Origin: Planococcus antarcticus DSM 14505
Lineage (GTDB): Bacteria > Bacillota > Bacilli > Bacillales_A > Planococcaceae
Reading direction: 5' to 3'
Length of the DNA: 64,000 nt
Assembly (NCBI RefSeq): GCF_001687565.2
Contig: NZ_CP016534.2
Location: forward strand, 1,120,501 to 1,184,500
The notes under the pieces were generated by a model. It was not told the origin of the DNA and did no database searches. It worked only from the letters and a program-made list of their open reading frames with translations. A program made the translations under genes and the position numbers. Shown piece by piece: positions 14,917-24,588 of this stretch; the stretch's first letter is position 1, and each line of letters starts with the position of its first letter.

Positions 14917-17757
14917 ATGAAAATTGAAAAACTAATCATTTACGGCTTTGGCAGGCATGAAAATCGGACAATCGATTTGACGAGTCAAATGGCCTTGTTC
15001 TATGGCCCTAATGAAGCTGGGAAAACCACGATGCAGCAATTTATCATCCAAATTCTCTTTGGCTTTCCTGCACGCAAAGGAGCGCAAATGCGCTATGAAC
15101 CAAAAAATGGTGGAAAATACGGCGGTCAACTTCACATTTCTGATCCGCATTATGGAAAACTAGTGGTTGAGCGGATAAAAGGAAAATCTGCTGGTGATGT
15201 CACTGTCTGGTTTGAAGACGGTAGGCGTGGGACGGAAGTTGAGCTGAAGCAGTTGCTGCGCAATTACGATCGTGCTTCGTTTGAAGCGGTTTTTTCATTT
15301 TCCATCCATGAATTGCAGGGGCTCGAAGGGCTGACTGAAACAGAATTGAGCCGCACACTGCTGGCTTCCGGAACAATGGGCATCGATGAGGTGACGCGCC
15401 TGGAAATCCAGCTTGAAAAAGTAATGGCGCAATTGTTCAAAAAGAGTGGACGTAACCCAGAAATAAATGTCTTAGCTGATGAACTCCGCGGCATTGAAGG
15501 AGAGCTGAAGGAGTACCGGCAACGCACAGAGCTATATGGTCCATACATAGAGCGGCTACAGGAAATTGACGATCGGTTGGTAGCCGTTGAAGTTGAAGAA
15601 ACGAAAATGGATCAGCAAATGAGAAAAATTGGCAAATGGCAGCAGGCTGTTCCTTTGCTTGCTGACAAAAGGAGATTGACAGAGCAGCTCAAAACAATGG
15701 AAGTTGTGCAATTTCCATTGGACGGTAAAAGGCAGATGGACCGGCTGGTGGACAAGCTGTCAGAAACAAAAGCCGGCACAGAGCATTTGGTTAACCAGCA
15801 AAGCAGCTTACCTGCTCTGGAAGAGGGGGAGCCTATTTTTGCTTTGGAAAATCTATTGAACCGTGAATCTGATTGGCATCATCTGCGTATGCAGTTGGTG
15901 CAAAAGCGCAATGAGCACATAGAGCTGTCAGAAGATCGCCAGACGACATTGTCCCTGCTTGGGCTGTTAGAGCAGCAGGCTTTGACTGTGGATGTCTCTT
16001 TGAGCAATGAAGAGCAATTAGTTGGCAGGTTAAAGGATTTGGATGTGGAGGAAGAGGACCATCGTTTCCGACTGCGCAATCTTCAAGAAGAAAAAAACAA
16101 ACTAGCCCAAATAGAAACAGAGATGACGTCTTTTTTGACAGGAGAGCCTGCTGGAACAGAGCGCTTGGCTGCGGAACAGTGGCCTGCCATTTCTGCTAAG
16201 TTGGCAGAAGCTAAAGCAGCGTCAAAATTTCAAACTACCGGTAGCGGGAATGGACAGTTCATTAACTACGTCTTGATTGCGATGGGCTTGATTGTAGCAG
16301 TTTACGGAGTTGTTCAATCGTCTGTATTGTTGATAGTACTAGGACTTACGGCAATCGGAGCAGCAGCATGGTTATTCCTGAAAACGCCAAAATCTGGAGA
16401 GCTGTCGGCAGAATACAAAGCGACTTTAAAAGAATACGACGGGAAAGAAAGCGAATACGAGGCAATATCGAGAAAAATCGCAGAATTTGACTATCAGCTG
16501 GATGGCTTGATGGCTCAGCGAGATGCGATCAAAAAGAAAATCGCCAGCTATTCAGCTGAACAGCCTGCAGGTCCTGCTAAAGTCGCCTATCAACAGCTTC
16601 TGCTGCAGATCGGTCTTCAGCCCGAAGCAAGCCGGACAATGGTTCTTGAACTGTTTGAGAAACTCCGGAAGGTACAAAGCATGCATTCAAGGCTACAGCG
16701 AATAGACAGCGAAATTCGTCTATTAGAAAAGCAGCAGAAAGAATGGCTTGAGAAAGCAGAAGCGGCATGCGAAAAAGAGCTGGCAATCGGCGAACTGATA
16801 CCGTCTTTGCGTTCAGAACTGGCGTTGCGCAATCAGAAACAAGAAGAATGGTTTAAAATAAAAGAGAAAAGAACGACGTTGCTGCAGGAAACTAGTCGCT
16901 TGACTGCTTACCAGAAGCAGCTTGAAAAAGAGCAGCAAGCTCTGCTGGAATATGCCTTTGCAGAAGGTGTCTCCGTCTTTTATGAGACGGCAGATGAATG
17001 GGAGCGAAAACAGCAACTAGAAAGAGAACTTGCTCTTGTCGATGGGCAATTAAATTCGATTGGCGAAATAGCTATACCAGACAATTGGCAGTTTGATGAG
17101 GCCGGAATAGCATTAGAGAGTTGTCATGCCAATCAGAAAGAGTTGAAAACAGAGCGGAACGTTTTGCTGGCTGAACAGGCGGATAAGCAGCAAATGACCC
17201 GTCTGTTATTGTCGGATAGCTCTTATGAAGAGAAGCAACAGAAATTTGAAGAGAAAAAAGCAGAGTTCACTGATTTAGCTCGCCAGTGGTCCATCAGCAA
17301 AGCGATTGTGGCAGCGATTAACCAGACGATGGATGAATTGAAGGACAAGAAACTGCCGGCGGTGCTGGATAATGCTCAGCTATATTTTAATAAATTGACC
17401 GCTGGTGCTTATCAGGGATTAGCGCTGAACATGGCTGGTTATTTTGAAGCCGAAAGACAGGATGGCACATATTTTCGAATAGCGGAGCTTAGTCAGGCGA
17501 CCAAAGAACAGGCTTATCTGGCATTGAGGTTATCTTTAGCTAAATCGATGAAGAACAGCCATCCATTCCCGATTATTATGGACGACGCTTTTGTTCATTT
17601 TGATCGCAGTCGACTGCAGCAAATGATAAACTTAGTGACAGAGCTGCAAAAAGAGCATCAGTTCATTTATTTCACTTGCCACGAAAGTATGCAGCAGGCA
17701 TGGCCTAATGCGCAGATCATCAACGTGGCCAATACCGAAAGGAGCATTCATTCATGA
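14917..17757 (+). CDS. yhaN: YhaN, large Rad50/SbcC-like ATPase with membrane segment
   Basis: A 946-residue P-loop ATPase: Walker [13 protein letters not shown] near residue 35, long coiled coil through most of the middle, and a C-terminal ABC-type head with Walker [14 protein letters not shown] hydrophobic hairpin ([16 protein letters not shown] and [18 protein letters not shown], about 450-490) interrupts the coiled coil, suggesting membrane anchoring; this is a known feature of the YhaN type. Start ATG 14917 follows GGAG and lies 4 bases after yhaO. It probably forms an SbcCD-like complex with YhaO. Confidence 0.9.
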   Translation: MKIEKLIIYGFGRHENRTIDLTSQMALFYGPNEAGKTTMQQFIIQILFGFPARKGAQMRYEPKNGGKYGGQLHISDPHYGKLVVERIKGKSAGDVTVWFEDGRRGTEVELKQLLRNYDRASFEAVFSFSIHELQGLEGLTETELSRTLLASGTMGIDEVTRLEIQLEKVMAQLFKKSGRNPEINVLADELRGIEGELKEYRQRTELYGPYIERLQEIDDRLVAVEVEETKMDQQMRKIGKWQQAVPLLADKRRLTEQLKTMEVVQFPLDGKRQMDRLVDKLSETKAGTEHLVNQQSSLPALEEGEPIFALENLLNRESDWHHLRMQLVQKRNEHIELSEDRQTTLSLLGLLEQQALTVDVSLSNEEQLVGRLKDLDVEEEDHRFRLRNLQEEKNKLAQIETEMTSFLTGEPAGTERLAAEQWPAISAKLAEAKAASKFQTTGSGNGQFINYVLIAMGLIVAVYGVVQSSVLLIVLGLTAIGAAAWLFLKTPKSGELSAEYKATLKEYDGKESEYEAISRKIAEFDYQLDGLMAQRDAIKKKIASYSAEQPAGPAKVAYQQLLLQIGLQPEASRTMVLELFEKLRKVQSMHSRLQRIDSEIRLLEKQQKEWLEKAEAACEKELAIGELIPSLRSELALRNQKQEEWFKIKEKRTTLLQETSRLTAYQKQLEKEQQALLEYAFAEGVSVFYETADEWERKQQLERELALVDGQLNSIGEIAIPDNWQFDEAGIALESCHANQKELKTERNVLLAEQADKQQMTRLLLSDSSYEEKQQKFEEKKAEFTDLARQWSISKAIVAAINQTMDELKDKKLPAVLDNAQLYFNKLTAGAYQGLALNMAGYFEAERQDGTYFRIAELSQATKEQAYLALRLSLAKSMKNSHPFPIIMDDAFVHFDRSRLQQMINLVTELQKEHQFIYFTCHESMQQAWPNAQIINVANTERSIHS

Positions 17758-18692
17758 CCAAAGGAATTACACACCGTGCAGTTGGAGAGACCGTCGATGA
17801 GTTCTTGCTAATTAAGCAATCAATCAAAGGAGTCACCACTACTGGAAACCCATTTATTTCGTTAGTATTGCAGGACAAAAGCGGCGATATCGAAGCGAAA
17901 TTATGGGATACAAAAGATGAACAGGAAAAGATATTCGCAGCGGAAACAATCGTCCGTGTCGGTGGCGAGATTCATAACTACAGAGGGAAAAACCAATTGC
18001 GTATCAAAAGCATACGACCGGCAAAACCTGAGGAAAACCAGTCGATTTCAGACTTGATGCCATCGTCGGAAAAATCAACAGATGAATTACTGGAAGAAGT
18101 AATGAAGTATTTGTTTGAAATGGAGAATCCTCAAATTCAGCGAATTACGCGTTTTATGCTGAAAAAGTACCAACAGCAATTTTTGACATATCCAGCAGCA
18201 ACGCGCAACCATCACGATTACGTTTCCGGTTTAGCGGATCATGTTGTTTCTATGTTGAAGTTGGGTAAGGCATTAGTCGACATTTATCCAGGTTTGAACA
18301 AAGATTTGCTATTTGCCGGAATTATTTTGCATGACATCGGCAAAGTCATCGAGCTTTCCGGTCCGATTGCCACTACTTATACAGTGGAAGGCAATTTGAT
18401 CGGCCATATTTCCATCATGGTGACGGAAGTGGCCAAAGCTGCGGAAGAGCTAGAGATTGAAGGGGAAGAAGTGCTGTTATTGCAGCACATTATTCTTTCT
18501 CATCACGGCAAGGAAGAGTGGGGAAGTCCAAAAAAACCGATGCTCAAAGAAGCGGAAATTCTGCACTATATCGATAATATTGATGCCAAGATGATGATGT
18601 TGGACCGTGTCCTTGGAAAAACCAAAGAAGGCGAATTCTCTGAACGCGTCTTCGCATTGGATAATCGTTCATTTTATAAACCGAAAATCTAA
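17754..18692 (+). CDS. yhaM: 3'-5' exoribonuclease YhaM
   Basis: A 312-residue protein with an N-terminal OB fold ([25 protein letters not shown], residues ~17-90) and an HD hydrolase domain with [12 protein letters not shown] and LHDIGKV metal ligands around residues 155-200. By family it degrades RNA and single-stranded DNA from the 3' end with Mn2+. The start overlaps the yhaN stop by four bases (ATGA), so it is translationally coupled to the nuclease cluster. Confidence 0.93.
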   Translation: MTKGITHRAVGETVDEFLLIKQSIKGVTTTGNPFISLVLQDKSGDIEAKLWDTKDEQEKIFAAETIVRVGGEIHNYRGKNQLRIKSIRPAKPEENQSISDLMPSSEKSTDELLEEVMKYLFEMENPQIQRITRFMLKKYQQQFLTYPAATRNHHDYVSGLADHVVSMLKLGKALVDIYPGLNKDLLFAGIILHDIGKVIELSGPIATTYTVEGNLIGHISIMVTEVAKAAEELEIEGEEVLLLQHIILSHHGKEEWGSPKKPMLKEAEILHYIDNIDAKMMMLDRVLGKTKEGEFSERVFALDNRSFYKPKI

Positions 18693-18720
18693 CAAGTCTG
18701 GTAGATTTCCAAACCACAAA

Positions 18721-18768
18721 AAAAGCAGTCAGAGAAAAATCGTCGATTTTTCTCTGACTGCTTTTTAA
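18721..18768. terminator. bidirectional terminator between yhaM and prsA
   Basis: Long stem AAAAGCAGTCAGAGAAAAAT / the complementary right arm, with A and T tracts on both sides. Confidence 0.85.
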
Positions 18769-18847
18769 TTTGCAACAATAAAAGCTACCCAAAAAGTCAT
18801 CTTAGATAGCCTTTCAAGTAGCTCTACTTAATAATGAGTTCTATTTG

Positions 18848-19747
18848 TTATTCAGCTGGAGCAGCAGGTGCTGGTGCTTCTTGTGGATTTAGAATATCCT
18901 CCAAAGCGCCTTTAAGATCTTCGTCTTTAATCTCAACATTCGCTTCTTTCATCAATTCTGCGACTTTCGGCAATAAAGTGGTTTGATCCGCTTTTAAAAG
19001 TGCTAATTCAGAACGGATATCTTCTTTCTGATCTTCTAGTGCCGGTTGGTCTTCTACTTTGCGTGTATCAAGAACCTGGATGATATGGAATCCAAATTCA
19101 GATGCGACAGGATCACTAATTTCATCGACTTCAAGTCCATAAGCGACCTCTTCGAATTCAGGTACCATAGCTCCAGGTCCGAACCAGTCAAGGTTTCCGC
19201 CATTTGCAGCAGAAGCTGTGTCAGTTGAATTTTCTTCAGCTAATGCAGCAAAATCGCCGCCTTCATCTAATTCCTTCTCGATAGAGTTGGCAGTTTCTTC
19301 ATCAGCTACTAGAATGTGGCGTGCATTCAACTCGGTACCTTGGCGATCGTATTGAGCTTGTATTTCTTCGTCTGTGACTTCAACGCCTTCAGTCAATGCT
19401 TTTTCTTGCAATAAATTTAAACGAATGACTTTTTTATAGCTTTCTTCGGTTTGATTGTTTTGTTCAAGAAACTGATCAAAGCTATCTCCAAGCTCTTCTT
19501 TATTGCTTTCAAATTCTGCATTTACTTCTTCGTCTGTCACTTCAAAGTTTTCAGCAAGTACTTTTTCAATCATGAGAATTTGTACTGCTTGTTCACCGAT
19601 TGAAGTTTTCATTTCTTCGTAAAGTTCATCTTTCGTGACGTCTCCAGCATCAGAAGTTATGATGACTTCTCCCTCACCGCTGTCGCTGCATGCGGCCAAA
19701 GCCAGTACAGATGCTGCCAAAGTAACTGTTAAAAAAGATTTTCTCAT
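18848..19747 (-). CDS. prsA: PrsA, peptidyl-prolyl isomerase lipoprotein (foldase)
   Basis: A 299-residue secreted lipoprotein. The signal peptide ends in the lipobox LAAC with Cys20. A parvulin domain (NARHILVADEETANSIEKEL ... WFGPGAMVPEFEEVAY ... FGFHIIQV) lies at about 140-235, between N- and C-terminal helical chaperone parts. It helps exported proteins fold on the outer face of the membrane. The protein ends in a low-complexity PAPAAPAE tail. Lgt, the enzyme that lipidates it, is encoded at 59915. ScoC/Hpr (20750) is encoded nearby and regulates exoproteins in B. subtilis. Confidence 0.95.
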   Translation of the reverse strand: MRKSFLTVTLAASVLALAACSDSGEGEVIITSDAGDVTKDELYEEMKTSIGEQAVQILMIEKVLAENFEVTDEEVNAEFESNKEELGDSFDQFLEQNNQTEESYKKVIRLNLLQEKALTEGVEVTDEEIQAQYDRQGTELNARHILVADEETANSIEKELDEGGDFAALAEENSTDTASAANGGNLDWFGPGAMVPEFEEVAYGLEVDEISDPVASEFGFHIIQVLDTRKVEDQPALEDQKEDIRSELALLKADQTTLLPKVAELMKEANVEIKDEDLKGALEDILNPQEAPAPAAPAE

Positions 19748-19822
19748 TAAATTTCGCTCCCAACCTTCTATCTAGATGCAGTAGTTACTATACTATAAAC
19801 GTATTGCAATGTGCAAAGTTCC

Positions 19823-19853
19823 TAAAAAAAGACACTTGCCAGAAGGCAAGTGG
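19823..19853 (-). terminator. intrinsic terminator after the small membrane protein gene
   Basis: CACTTGCC-TTCT-GGCAAGTG on the minus strand, followed by TCTTTTTTT. Confidence 0.88.
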
Positions 19854-19855
19854 AT

Positions 19856-20041
19856 TTAAGGTGTAAATTCTACGCCCACATACAATGATACTAGTAATAT
19901 TGTAATTAATATATTTATTGTACGAAATATTTTTTGATGATTTTCTTCCGGAATTTCCCGAGAAGTGACAAGCGCCAATGTCATCCGGTTGATCTGGAAA
20001 AGATAGAACACGGAGAACATAACAATGAATGCGATAATCAT
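19856..20041 (-). CDS. small two-helix membrane protein of unknown function
   Basis: A 61-residue protein with two hydrophobic segments (IIAFIVMFSVFYLFQI and INILITILLVSLYVGV) joined by a short polar loop (TSREIPEENHQKIF). A strong Shine-Dalgarno (GGGGAGG) precedes ATG 20041 and it has its own terminator, so it is a real gene. I do not recognise the family. In the matching B. subtilis neighbourhood the small genes yhaK/yhaJ/yhaI lie here, but no specific match is claimed. Confidence 0.65.
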   Translation of the reverse strand: MIIAFIVMFSVFYLFQINRMTLALVTSREIPEENHQKIFRTINILITILLVSLYVGVEFTP

Positions 20042-20102
20042 GGATTTCCTCCCCTCTGACTTTACTTTCTAGTATAACAAAGACGGGGAGAAAAAGCAGG
20101 AA

Positions 20103-20648
20103 TCAGCTAATCACTGGAGGTACAAGAATTTCAAAACCAGTCTCTGTTTCTTCTATAAATGCATACTTGGGAGAACGTGCTAAGTTACGAAGATAGATGA
20201 TGTCGGTCAAACACAAAGCGCAATGATATGCCAAAAGCATAGCGAAATAATGGCTGAATTCCGGCATTGCGAGACTAAGGGCTACGATGGCAGTGTTCAG
20301 CACAAGAAAAGGTGTGGCCAGCGACAATAGGAATCGGAACTTAGAAACCGGCTCGTTAATATGAAGTAAAATCGCCGGACAAACCTTCATGTGTTTTCGA
20401 ATCATAAGTTTCAGTGATTTATGACAGCCGATCATCGGCAAAAAATGCAAAATCTTATGGAGTGGATAAATAGCCAGTAAAGTCAAAATAAAATACAGAA
20501 AGTACTGATCAGATAACGGAGTGGCATAAGCAATTGCGAGGCCAATGTAAGAGGCCATAAAAACAGCAATTCCAAAAAGCGCTGATATCATGAAAAGCCG
20601 ATCAAAACCGTATTGTTTTTTTACATTGATTGTTTTCCAGCAGTGCAT
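20103..20648 (-). CDS. DUF3267-like membrane protein
   Basis: A 181-residue protein with about four membrane helices. The second is followed by YPLHKILHFLPM, which resembles the HE-x-x-H zinc motif of DUF3267 (putative membrane metalloprotease) but has Lys instead of Glu. If the assignment is right, the protein is probably not a peptidase. The C-terminal tail carries ARSPKYAFIEET, the short sequence that in this family follows the last helix. Position between prsA and hpr fits B. subtilis yhaJ, but identity is uncertain. Confidence 0.55.
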   Translation of the reverse strand: MHCWKTINVKKQYGFDRLFMISALFGIAVFMASYIGLAIAYATPLSDQYFLYFILTLLAIYPLHKILHFLPMIGCHKSLKLMIRKHMKVCPAILLHINEPVSKFRFLLSLATPFLVLNTAIVALSLAMPEFSHYFAMLLAYHCALCLTDIIYLRNLARSPKYAFIEETETGFEILVPPVIS

Positions 20649-20749
20649 GTGTGCATCCCCTATATACTAAATTCATTTTCGATTCGATACATACAATACA
20701 ATGATTTATAGGGAAATGCAACCATAAACTTTATTTAACAATTTGCTGA

Positions 20750-21313
20750 TTATTGCTGGCTTTTCTGATGCACAATCACATGATTTTCTTCACTGAATTT
20801 GTTCTCTATATTTTTAAATGAAGCTTCAAAAATCTCCATGAAATCATCTCCGTAAATATTGCGTATGACAGCCATGATATCCATGAATTCAGGGAATTTT
20901 CCATACAACTCTCGTAAAGGGAGAGAACCATCAATGACAGAATGAGGGGTTTTGTGATAATTTTCAATCATTTCCTGCATCAATTTCTCGCCTTTTTCGG
21001 TCAATTGTACATAGGTATTGCGCTTGTCCGTGTCACGTTTCGAAAAAGACAATAGTTCACGTTCTTCCAACTTTTTTGAAAAATTGAAAGCAGTCGAAAC
21101 ATGCATCACACCGAATTTGGCGACATCCGATATGGAAGCACCCTTTAAGTGGTAGGAGATCCAAAGAATATGATGCTCATTGATATTCAAATCATAAGGT
21201 TTTATCCACATTTGCCAATCTTTTTCTACCGCTTTCCATAGAGCTTTCGACAATTGCCCGATGCGCTGGCTAAATAGCATAGCCTCTTTCATGGTATATT
21301 CTTTTTCGTTCAC
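20750..21313 (-). CDS. hpr: Hpr/ScoC, MarR-family transition-state regulator
   Basis: A 187-residue winged-helix repressor with near-invariant Hpr segments: [55 protein letters not shown], and GDDFMEIFE near the end. In B. subtilis it represses extracellular proteases and peptide transport. GTG 21313 gives the family N terminus ([13 protein letters not shown]); the longer upstream extension is Phe/Tyr-rich and lacks a ribosome binding site. The true start could also be ATG 21292. Confidence 0.92.
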   Translation of the reverse strand: MNEKEYTMKEAMLFSQRIGQLSKALWKAVEKDWQMWIKPYDLNINEHHILWISYHLKGASISDVAKFGVMHVSTAFNFSKKLEERELLSFSKRDTDKRNTYVQLTEKGEKLMQEMIENYHKTPHSVIDGSLPLRELYGKFPEFMDIMAVIRNIYGDDFMEIFEASFKNIENKFSEENHVIVHQKSQQ

Positions 21314-21572
21314 GCAAGCACCAACTTTCTTCCGAAATATTTTCTTTATTATAGCAGTAAAGCAAACGTAATTAAAGTAAGAATAGTAAAATAATTTACA
21401 GAAGAAAAGCAAGGCATGGACAGGACCTTAAATAAGAGCTGAAGAAATGAGATTGTCTATTCCAACTGAAGCTATTCTACAACAAGTTTTACCGTCCTGT
21501 GAGTTGTGTCGCTTAGCAGAATTCTCTGGGATTACTGTTATTTCTCGATTGTTCATCACAAAGGCAACTTAA

Positions 21573-22060
21573 TCTATATAAGTTGAACGAATGATTCCGG
21601 GCTGTTAATGTTCCGCCAATCAGCTGCTAAGAGCTTGCGCCGAACGAACTCGGGCTGTCCGAGTGGATTCTTACGCTACTCTCATAGGAGTCTCCGCTGG
21701 TTTGCTCCGTATCCGGATGATTAGTTACTCAAGGATGCTCAGAACAAAGAGTGTAAGACGGCGAAGGGCGAAGATGTGCTCCTGCATCGCTGCGCTAGCT
21801 TCGTCGCAAAGCCATTGCCCGAACTCCCTTCGTTCAATGACTTTGCTGCTGGAGCAGTGAAGCGACATCCAAGAGACCCCGCAGGAGCTTGCGATGAGGA
21901 GGCTGGGGCGAGGTCCTTGGCAACTGGCACCGCGACGTCCTGTCGCGCCAGTTGCATGACCACATCCTGTGGGTCCAAAGCGTCCGTCTGGAGCGATTTC
22001 TTCGTTTCCCTACCTCATTGAGTTGAAAAAGCTGTTTCTTTAATTCAACTTACATAGTAA
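21573..22060. repeat. family B MITE-like element, long copy
   Basis: About 485 bp flanked by imperfect inverted ends (CTATATAAGTTGAACGAA at the left; reverse complement of TTAATTCAACTTACATAG at the right). The interior is GC-rich, with blocks that recur at 33460-33715 (GCTCCTGCATCGCT.CGCTAG, TTCGTTCAATGACTTT) and 13455-13572. The last 80 bp recur at 8010-8098. No transposase; short frames inside are not credible. It fills most of the gene-free stretch 21314-22118. The remaining 21413-21572 shows nothing recognisable. Confidence 0.72.
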
Positions 22061-22082
22061 GGTTCTGAAATGATATTTTATA

Positions 22083-22119
22083 AAAAAACAAAAAAACAGC
22101 CACCCGAAGGCTGCTGTTT
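22083..22119 (-). terminator. intrinsic terminator after the YtxH-like gene
   Basis: AAACAGC / GCTGTTT with a 12-base loop that has an alternative CAGCC/GGCTG pairing. On the minus strand it is followed by TTTTTTGTTTTTTT. Confidence 0.7.
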
Positions 22120-22538
22120 CATGCGCTTTGTGTATCGTCATCGACTTTTTCCTTTTTTGGTTTATCATCATCTTTGTCTTTTTTATCTTTGCTAATGGTG
22201 TTTTGCAATTCTTCAATGGCATTTTGAATAGCCATGATTTCAAGCTGAAGATGTTCTTTAGCGGGAGCAGTGCTCTCTGTCCAAGTTTCAAGTGAAGCTT
22301 TCAAACCATCGACCACTTCAGGTAGCTGTGATTTGGCTTCTTCCGTCAAAAGGGTAATCGACTCTTTCAAGCCATTTACTTTTTCTTTCAGGTCATTTAA
22401 GTATTCTTTCCATTCTGATGATGTCGATTTTACCGTGGTCCGAAATTCTTGCCCTGATTGTGGAGCAGAGAATAAGGCAGTTGCAGCTCCAGCTGCTAAC
22501 CCTGTCGCAAGTCCTAAGAAAAATCTTGATGCTTTCAT
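22119..22538 (-). CDS. yhaH: YtxH domain protein (YhaH-like)
   Basis: A 139-residue protein. The N-terminal hydrophobic Gly/Ala helix (FFLGLATGLAAGAATALFSAPQSGQEFR) is the YtxH signature and probably anchors it in the membrane. The rest is a long amphipathic helix, and the tail is a Lys/Asp-rich charged stretch. Family function is unknown; members are often general-stress proteins. The ribosome binding site (AAGGGGAG) lies 7-8 bases before the ATG. Position next to hpr and trpP matches B. subtilis yhaH. Confidence 0.78.
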   Translation of the reverse strand: MKASRFFLGLATGLAAGAATALFSAPQSGQEFRTTVKSTSSEWKEYLNDLKEKVNGLKESITLLTEEAKSQLPEVVDGLKASLETWTESTAPAKEHLQLEIMAIQNAIEELQNTISKDKKDKDDDKPKKEKVDDDTQSA

Positions 22539-22620
22539 ATGTGGAGCTCCCCTTTCTTCCTATAAACTTCTTTTCCTTTATTTTACCTAATTAAAACATA
22601 AAGATGAATGACTATCTAAT

Positions 22621-22657
22621 AAAAAAAACTTTTCGCCAAAAAATAATGGCGAAAAGC
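22621..22657 (-). terminator. intrinsic terminator after trpP
   Basis: CTTTTCGCCA / TGGCGAAAAG with an 8-base loop; on the minus strand it runs into TTTTTTT. Confidence 0.88.
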
Positions 22658-22664
22658 TCTTGTG

Positions 22665-23195
22665 TTATGCGGCTTGTGAAACAGCCGTGTCGAATTTTGA
22701 GCGCTTGACCAATGAGATGACAATCGGATAAATAAAGGCGAAAGCGACTCCGTTCATCAATACTGCAGGCAAAACCACCGTAACAACCAACAGGCTGAAA
22801 GGGATGTTGGCGCCGATCACAAAAATGGCTGCAGAAAGGAAAATCGTTCCGGACAATAAAGTGCCGATTGCACAAAGGGCAATAGTAACTGGCAGTTTGG
22901 AAACAAATTTCTTCAGGATCATCACCAAAGCAAGAAAAACGAAAGCAGTGATGAATTTGTCGATGATGTTCGGAAAAAATCCACCTGGGAATGTAGAAAA
23001 CAAACCTGATAAGACACCCGTTGTTACCGCCAATAAAAATACATTTTTCACATTAGGGAATAAAAGGATGCCGACAAACATCATCGTCAACATGAAATCG
23101 GGTTTCATTCCTCCATTGATGCCTGGAATTACCACATAAAGTGTAGCTCCGACGCTGACCAGCAACGCCATTAAAACTAGGTTCTTCGTATTCAT
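22665..23195 (-). CDS. trpP: tryptophan transporter TrpP
   Basis: A 176-residue integral membrane protein with about five helices. Recognisable segments are VSVGATLYVVIPGINGGMKPDF and SGLFSTFPGGFFPNIIDK, as in B. subtilis TrpP (YhaG), which imports tryptophan. The start ATG 23195 follows GAGGAG. That Shine-Dalgarno lies inside a row of (G/T)AG triplets spaced by exactly two bases (23198-23215), the layout of a TRAP binding site. This suggests translation is blocked when tryptophan is plentiful. kynU/kynB at 456-2333 degrade kynurenine, the tryptophan breakdown product. Confidence 0.9.
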   Translation of the reverse strand: MNTKNLVLMALLVSVGATLYVVIPGINGGMKPDFMLTMMFVGILLFPNVKNVFLLAVTTGVLSGLFSTFPGGFFPNIIDKFITAFVFLALVMILKKFVSKLPVTIALCAIGTLLSGTIFLSAAIFVIGANIPFSLLVVTVVLPAVLMNGVAFAFIYPIVISLVKRSKFDTAVSQAA

Positions 23196-23197
23196 TT

Positions 23198-23228
23198 CTC
23201 ATCTCTCCTCAGCTATGTGCTAGTTCTT
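23198..23228 (-). promoter_or_regulatory. candidate TRAP RNA-binding site over the trpP Shine-Dalgarno
   Basis: On the minus strand TAG-CT-GAG-GA-GAG-AT-GAG: four triplets with two-base spacers immediately before AA-ATG. Upstream are TAG and AAG triplets spaced 4 and 3 bases. In B. subtilis TRAP (MtrB) represses trpP by binding triplets that overlap its ribosome binding site. mtrB is not in this window. Confidence 0.6.
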
Positions 23229-23297
23229 TTCCCGGTCGTGTCCTCATGACCGCCGGCGAAAAACTTATTTTGATTCTATCCTGTCCACTTCAGAAAA

Positions 23298-23729
23298 TCA
23301 AGCGTCAGCGGTTAACTTTTGTTTTACACTTTCTGCGAGCTCCTGAATGCGTTCAGAAGTAAATTCTTTCTCTTTGGTTACCCATTTAGCACCGAAGCCA
23401 TCAGTTTGTCCATAACGGGGGATAAAGTGTAAATGGAAATGGAAAACGCTTTGTCCAGCTTTTGCGCCGTTATTGTTCAACAAGTTCATGCCATCAGGCT
23501 GAAAAGTCTCATTGATGGCTTTGGCGATTTTAGGGGCCACAGAAAACAAGTTGGCTGCCTCTGCTGGTGTCATATCATAGACAAATTCACGATGTGTTTT
23601 GGGAATCAGCAAAGTATGTCCTTTTGACAAGGGCATGATATCCATAAAAGCAAAGACATGTTCATCTTCATAAATTTTCACACTCGGGATTTCACCTGCA
23701 ATGATTTTGCAGAAAATACAATTTGTCAT
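23298..23729 (-). CDS. hit: HIT family nucleotide-binding protein
   Basis: A 143-residue histidine-triad hydrolase: HFHLHF catalytic triad at about residues 98-103, CIFC zinc cysteines near the N terminus, and the GHTLLIPKTH and NNGAKAGQSVFH motifs. These proteins hydrolyse adenosine-phosphoramidate-type substrates. ATG 23729 follows GAAAGGATG; nine upstream in-frame codons are discarded. It is divergent from ecsAB, the same arrangement as in B. subtilis. Confidence 0.93.
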   Translation of the reverse strand: MTNCIFCKIIAGEIPSVKIYEDEHVFAFMDIMPLSKGHTLLIPKTHREFVYDMTPAEAANLFSVAPKIAKAINETFQPDGMNLLNNNGAKAGQSVFHFHLHFIPRYGQTDGFGAKWVTKEKEFTSERIQELAESVKQKLTADA

Positions 23730-23838
23730 TGGTATCATCCTTTCCATTTTTACCATTTTACCATAATTGCCATATCGAAAAAGAATTCGACAGCCAGTTT
23801 TGATACAATAGCTTTATAGACAGAAAGAGGTGTTGTGC

Positions 23839-24588
23839 ATGGTTATCTTAGAAGTCGACGCGCTGACGGGTGGATATACACGTAAACCCGTTTTGCAAGA
23901 AGTAACATTTTCGATAGGAAAAGGGGAACTAGTTGGACTGATCGGTTTGAACGGTGCTGGCAAAAGTACCACGATTAAGCATATTATTGGATTGATGCAA
24001 CCGAAATCCGGACAGATTCGATTGAATGGGAAAACCTTTGAAGAAGATATGGACACCTATCGCTCAGCTTTTTCGTATATTCCGGAGACACCGGTCCTGT
24101 ATGAAGAACTAACGTTGCGAGAGCATCTTGAGCTGACAGCGATGGCCTATAACATAGATTCTGAGCTATTCGAAAAACGTTCTGCAGAATTGTTGAAGGA
24201 ATTTCGAATGGAAAAGCGCTTAAAATGGTTTCCGTCGCATTTTTCAAAAGGAATGCGCCAAAAAGTGATGATCATGAGTGCGTTTCTCGTAAATCCAGCA
24301 CTTTATATCATCGACGAACCTTTTGTTGGACTCGATCCACTGGGCATTAAATCATTATTGGATCAGATGGAGCAACAAAAGAAAAAAGGCGCATCGGTGC
24401 TGATGTCAACACATATTTTGTCTACAGCTGAGCGCTATTGTGACCGGATTATCCTGCTTCATAACGGTCGTGTGCGAGCAAGCGGGACAATGGATGATTT
24501 GCGGAAGGCTTTCAATATGCCGGAAGCATCACTGGACGATTTGTATATTGCGATGACCGAGGATGAGCTAAATGAAGAATTTGCATGA
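23839..24588 (+). CDS. ecsA: EcsA, ABC transporter ATPase
   Basis: A 249-residue ATPase: Walker A GLNGAGKST, signature FSKGMRQKV, Walker B LYIIDEPFVGLDP, and switch STHILS. It pairs with the EcsB permease. In B. subtilis Ecs affects protein secretion, intramembrane proteolysis by RasP and competence; the transported substrate is not known to me. ATG 23839 lies 8 bases after AAAGAGG; earlier in-frame GTG overlaps that site. The gene overlaps ecsB by 17 bases. Confidence 0.93.
   Translation: MVILEVDALTGGYTRKPVLQEVTFSIGKGELVGLIGLNGAGKSTTIKHIIGLMQPKSGQIRLNGKTFEEDMDTYRSAFSYIPETPVLYEELTLREHLELTAMAYNIDSELFEKRSAELLKEFRMEKRLKWFPSHFSKGMRQKVMIMSAFLVNPALYIIDEPFVGLDPLGIKSLLDQMEQQKKKGASVLMSTHILSTAERYCDRIILLHNGRVRASGTMDDLRKAFNMPEASLDDLYIAMTEDELNEEFA

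Noticed and set aside
21663..22021. Frames of 65-81 codons on both strands
   Set aside because: GC-rich repeat interior; open frames follow from base composition.
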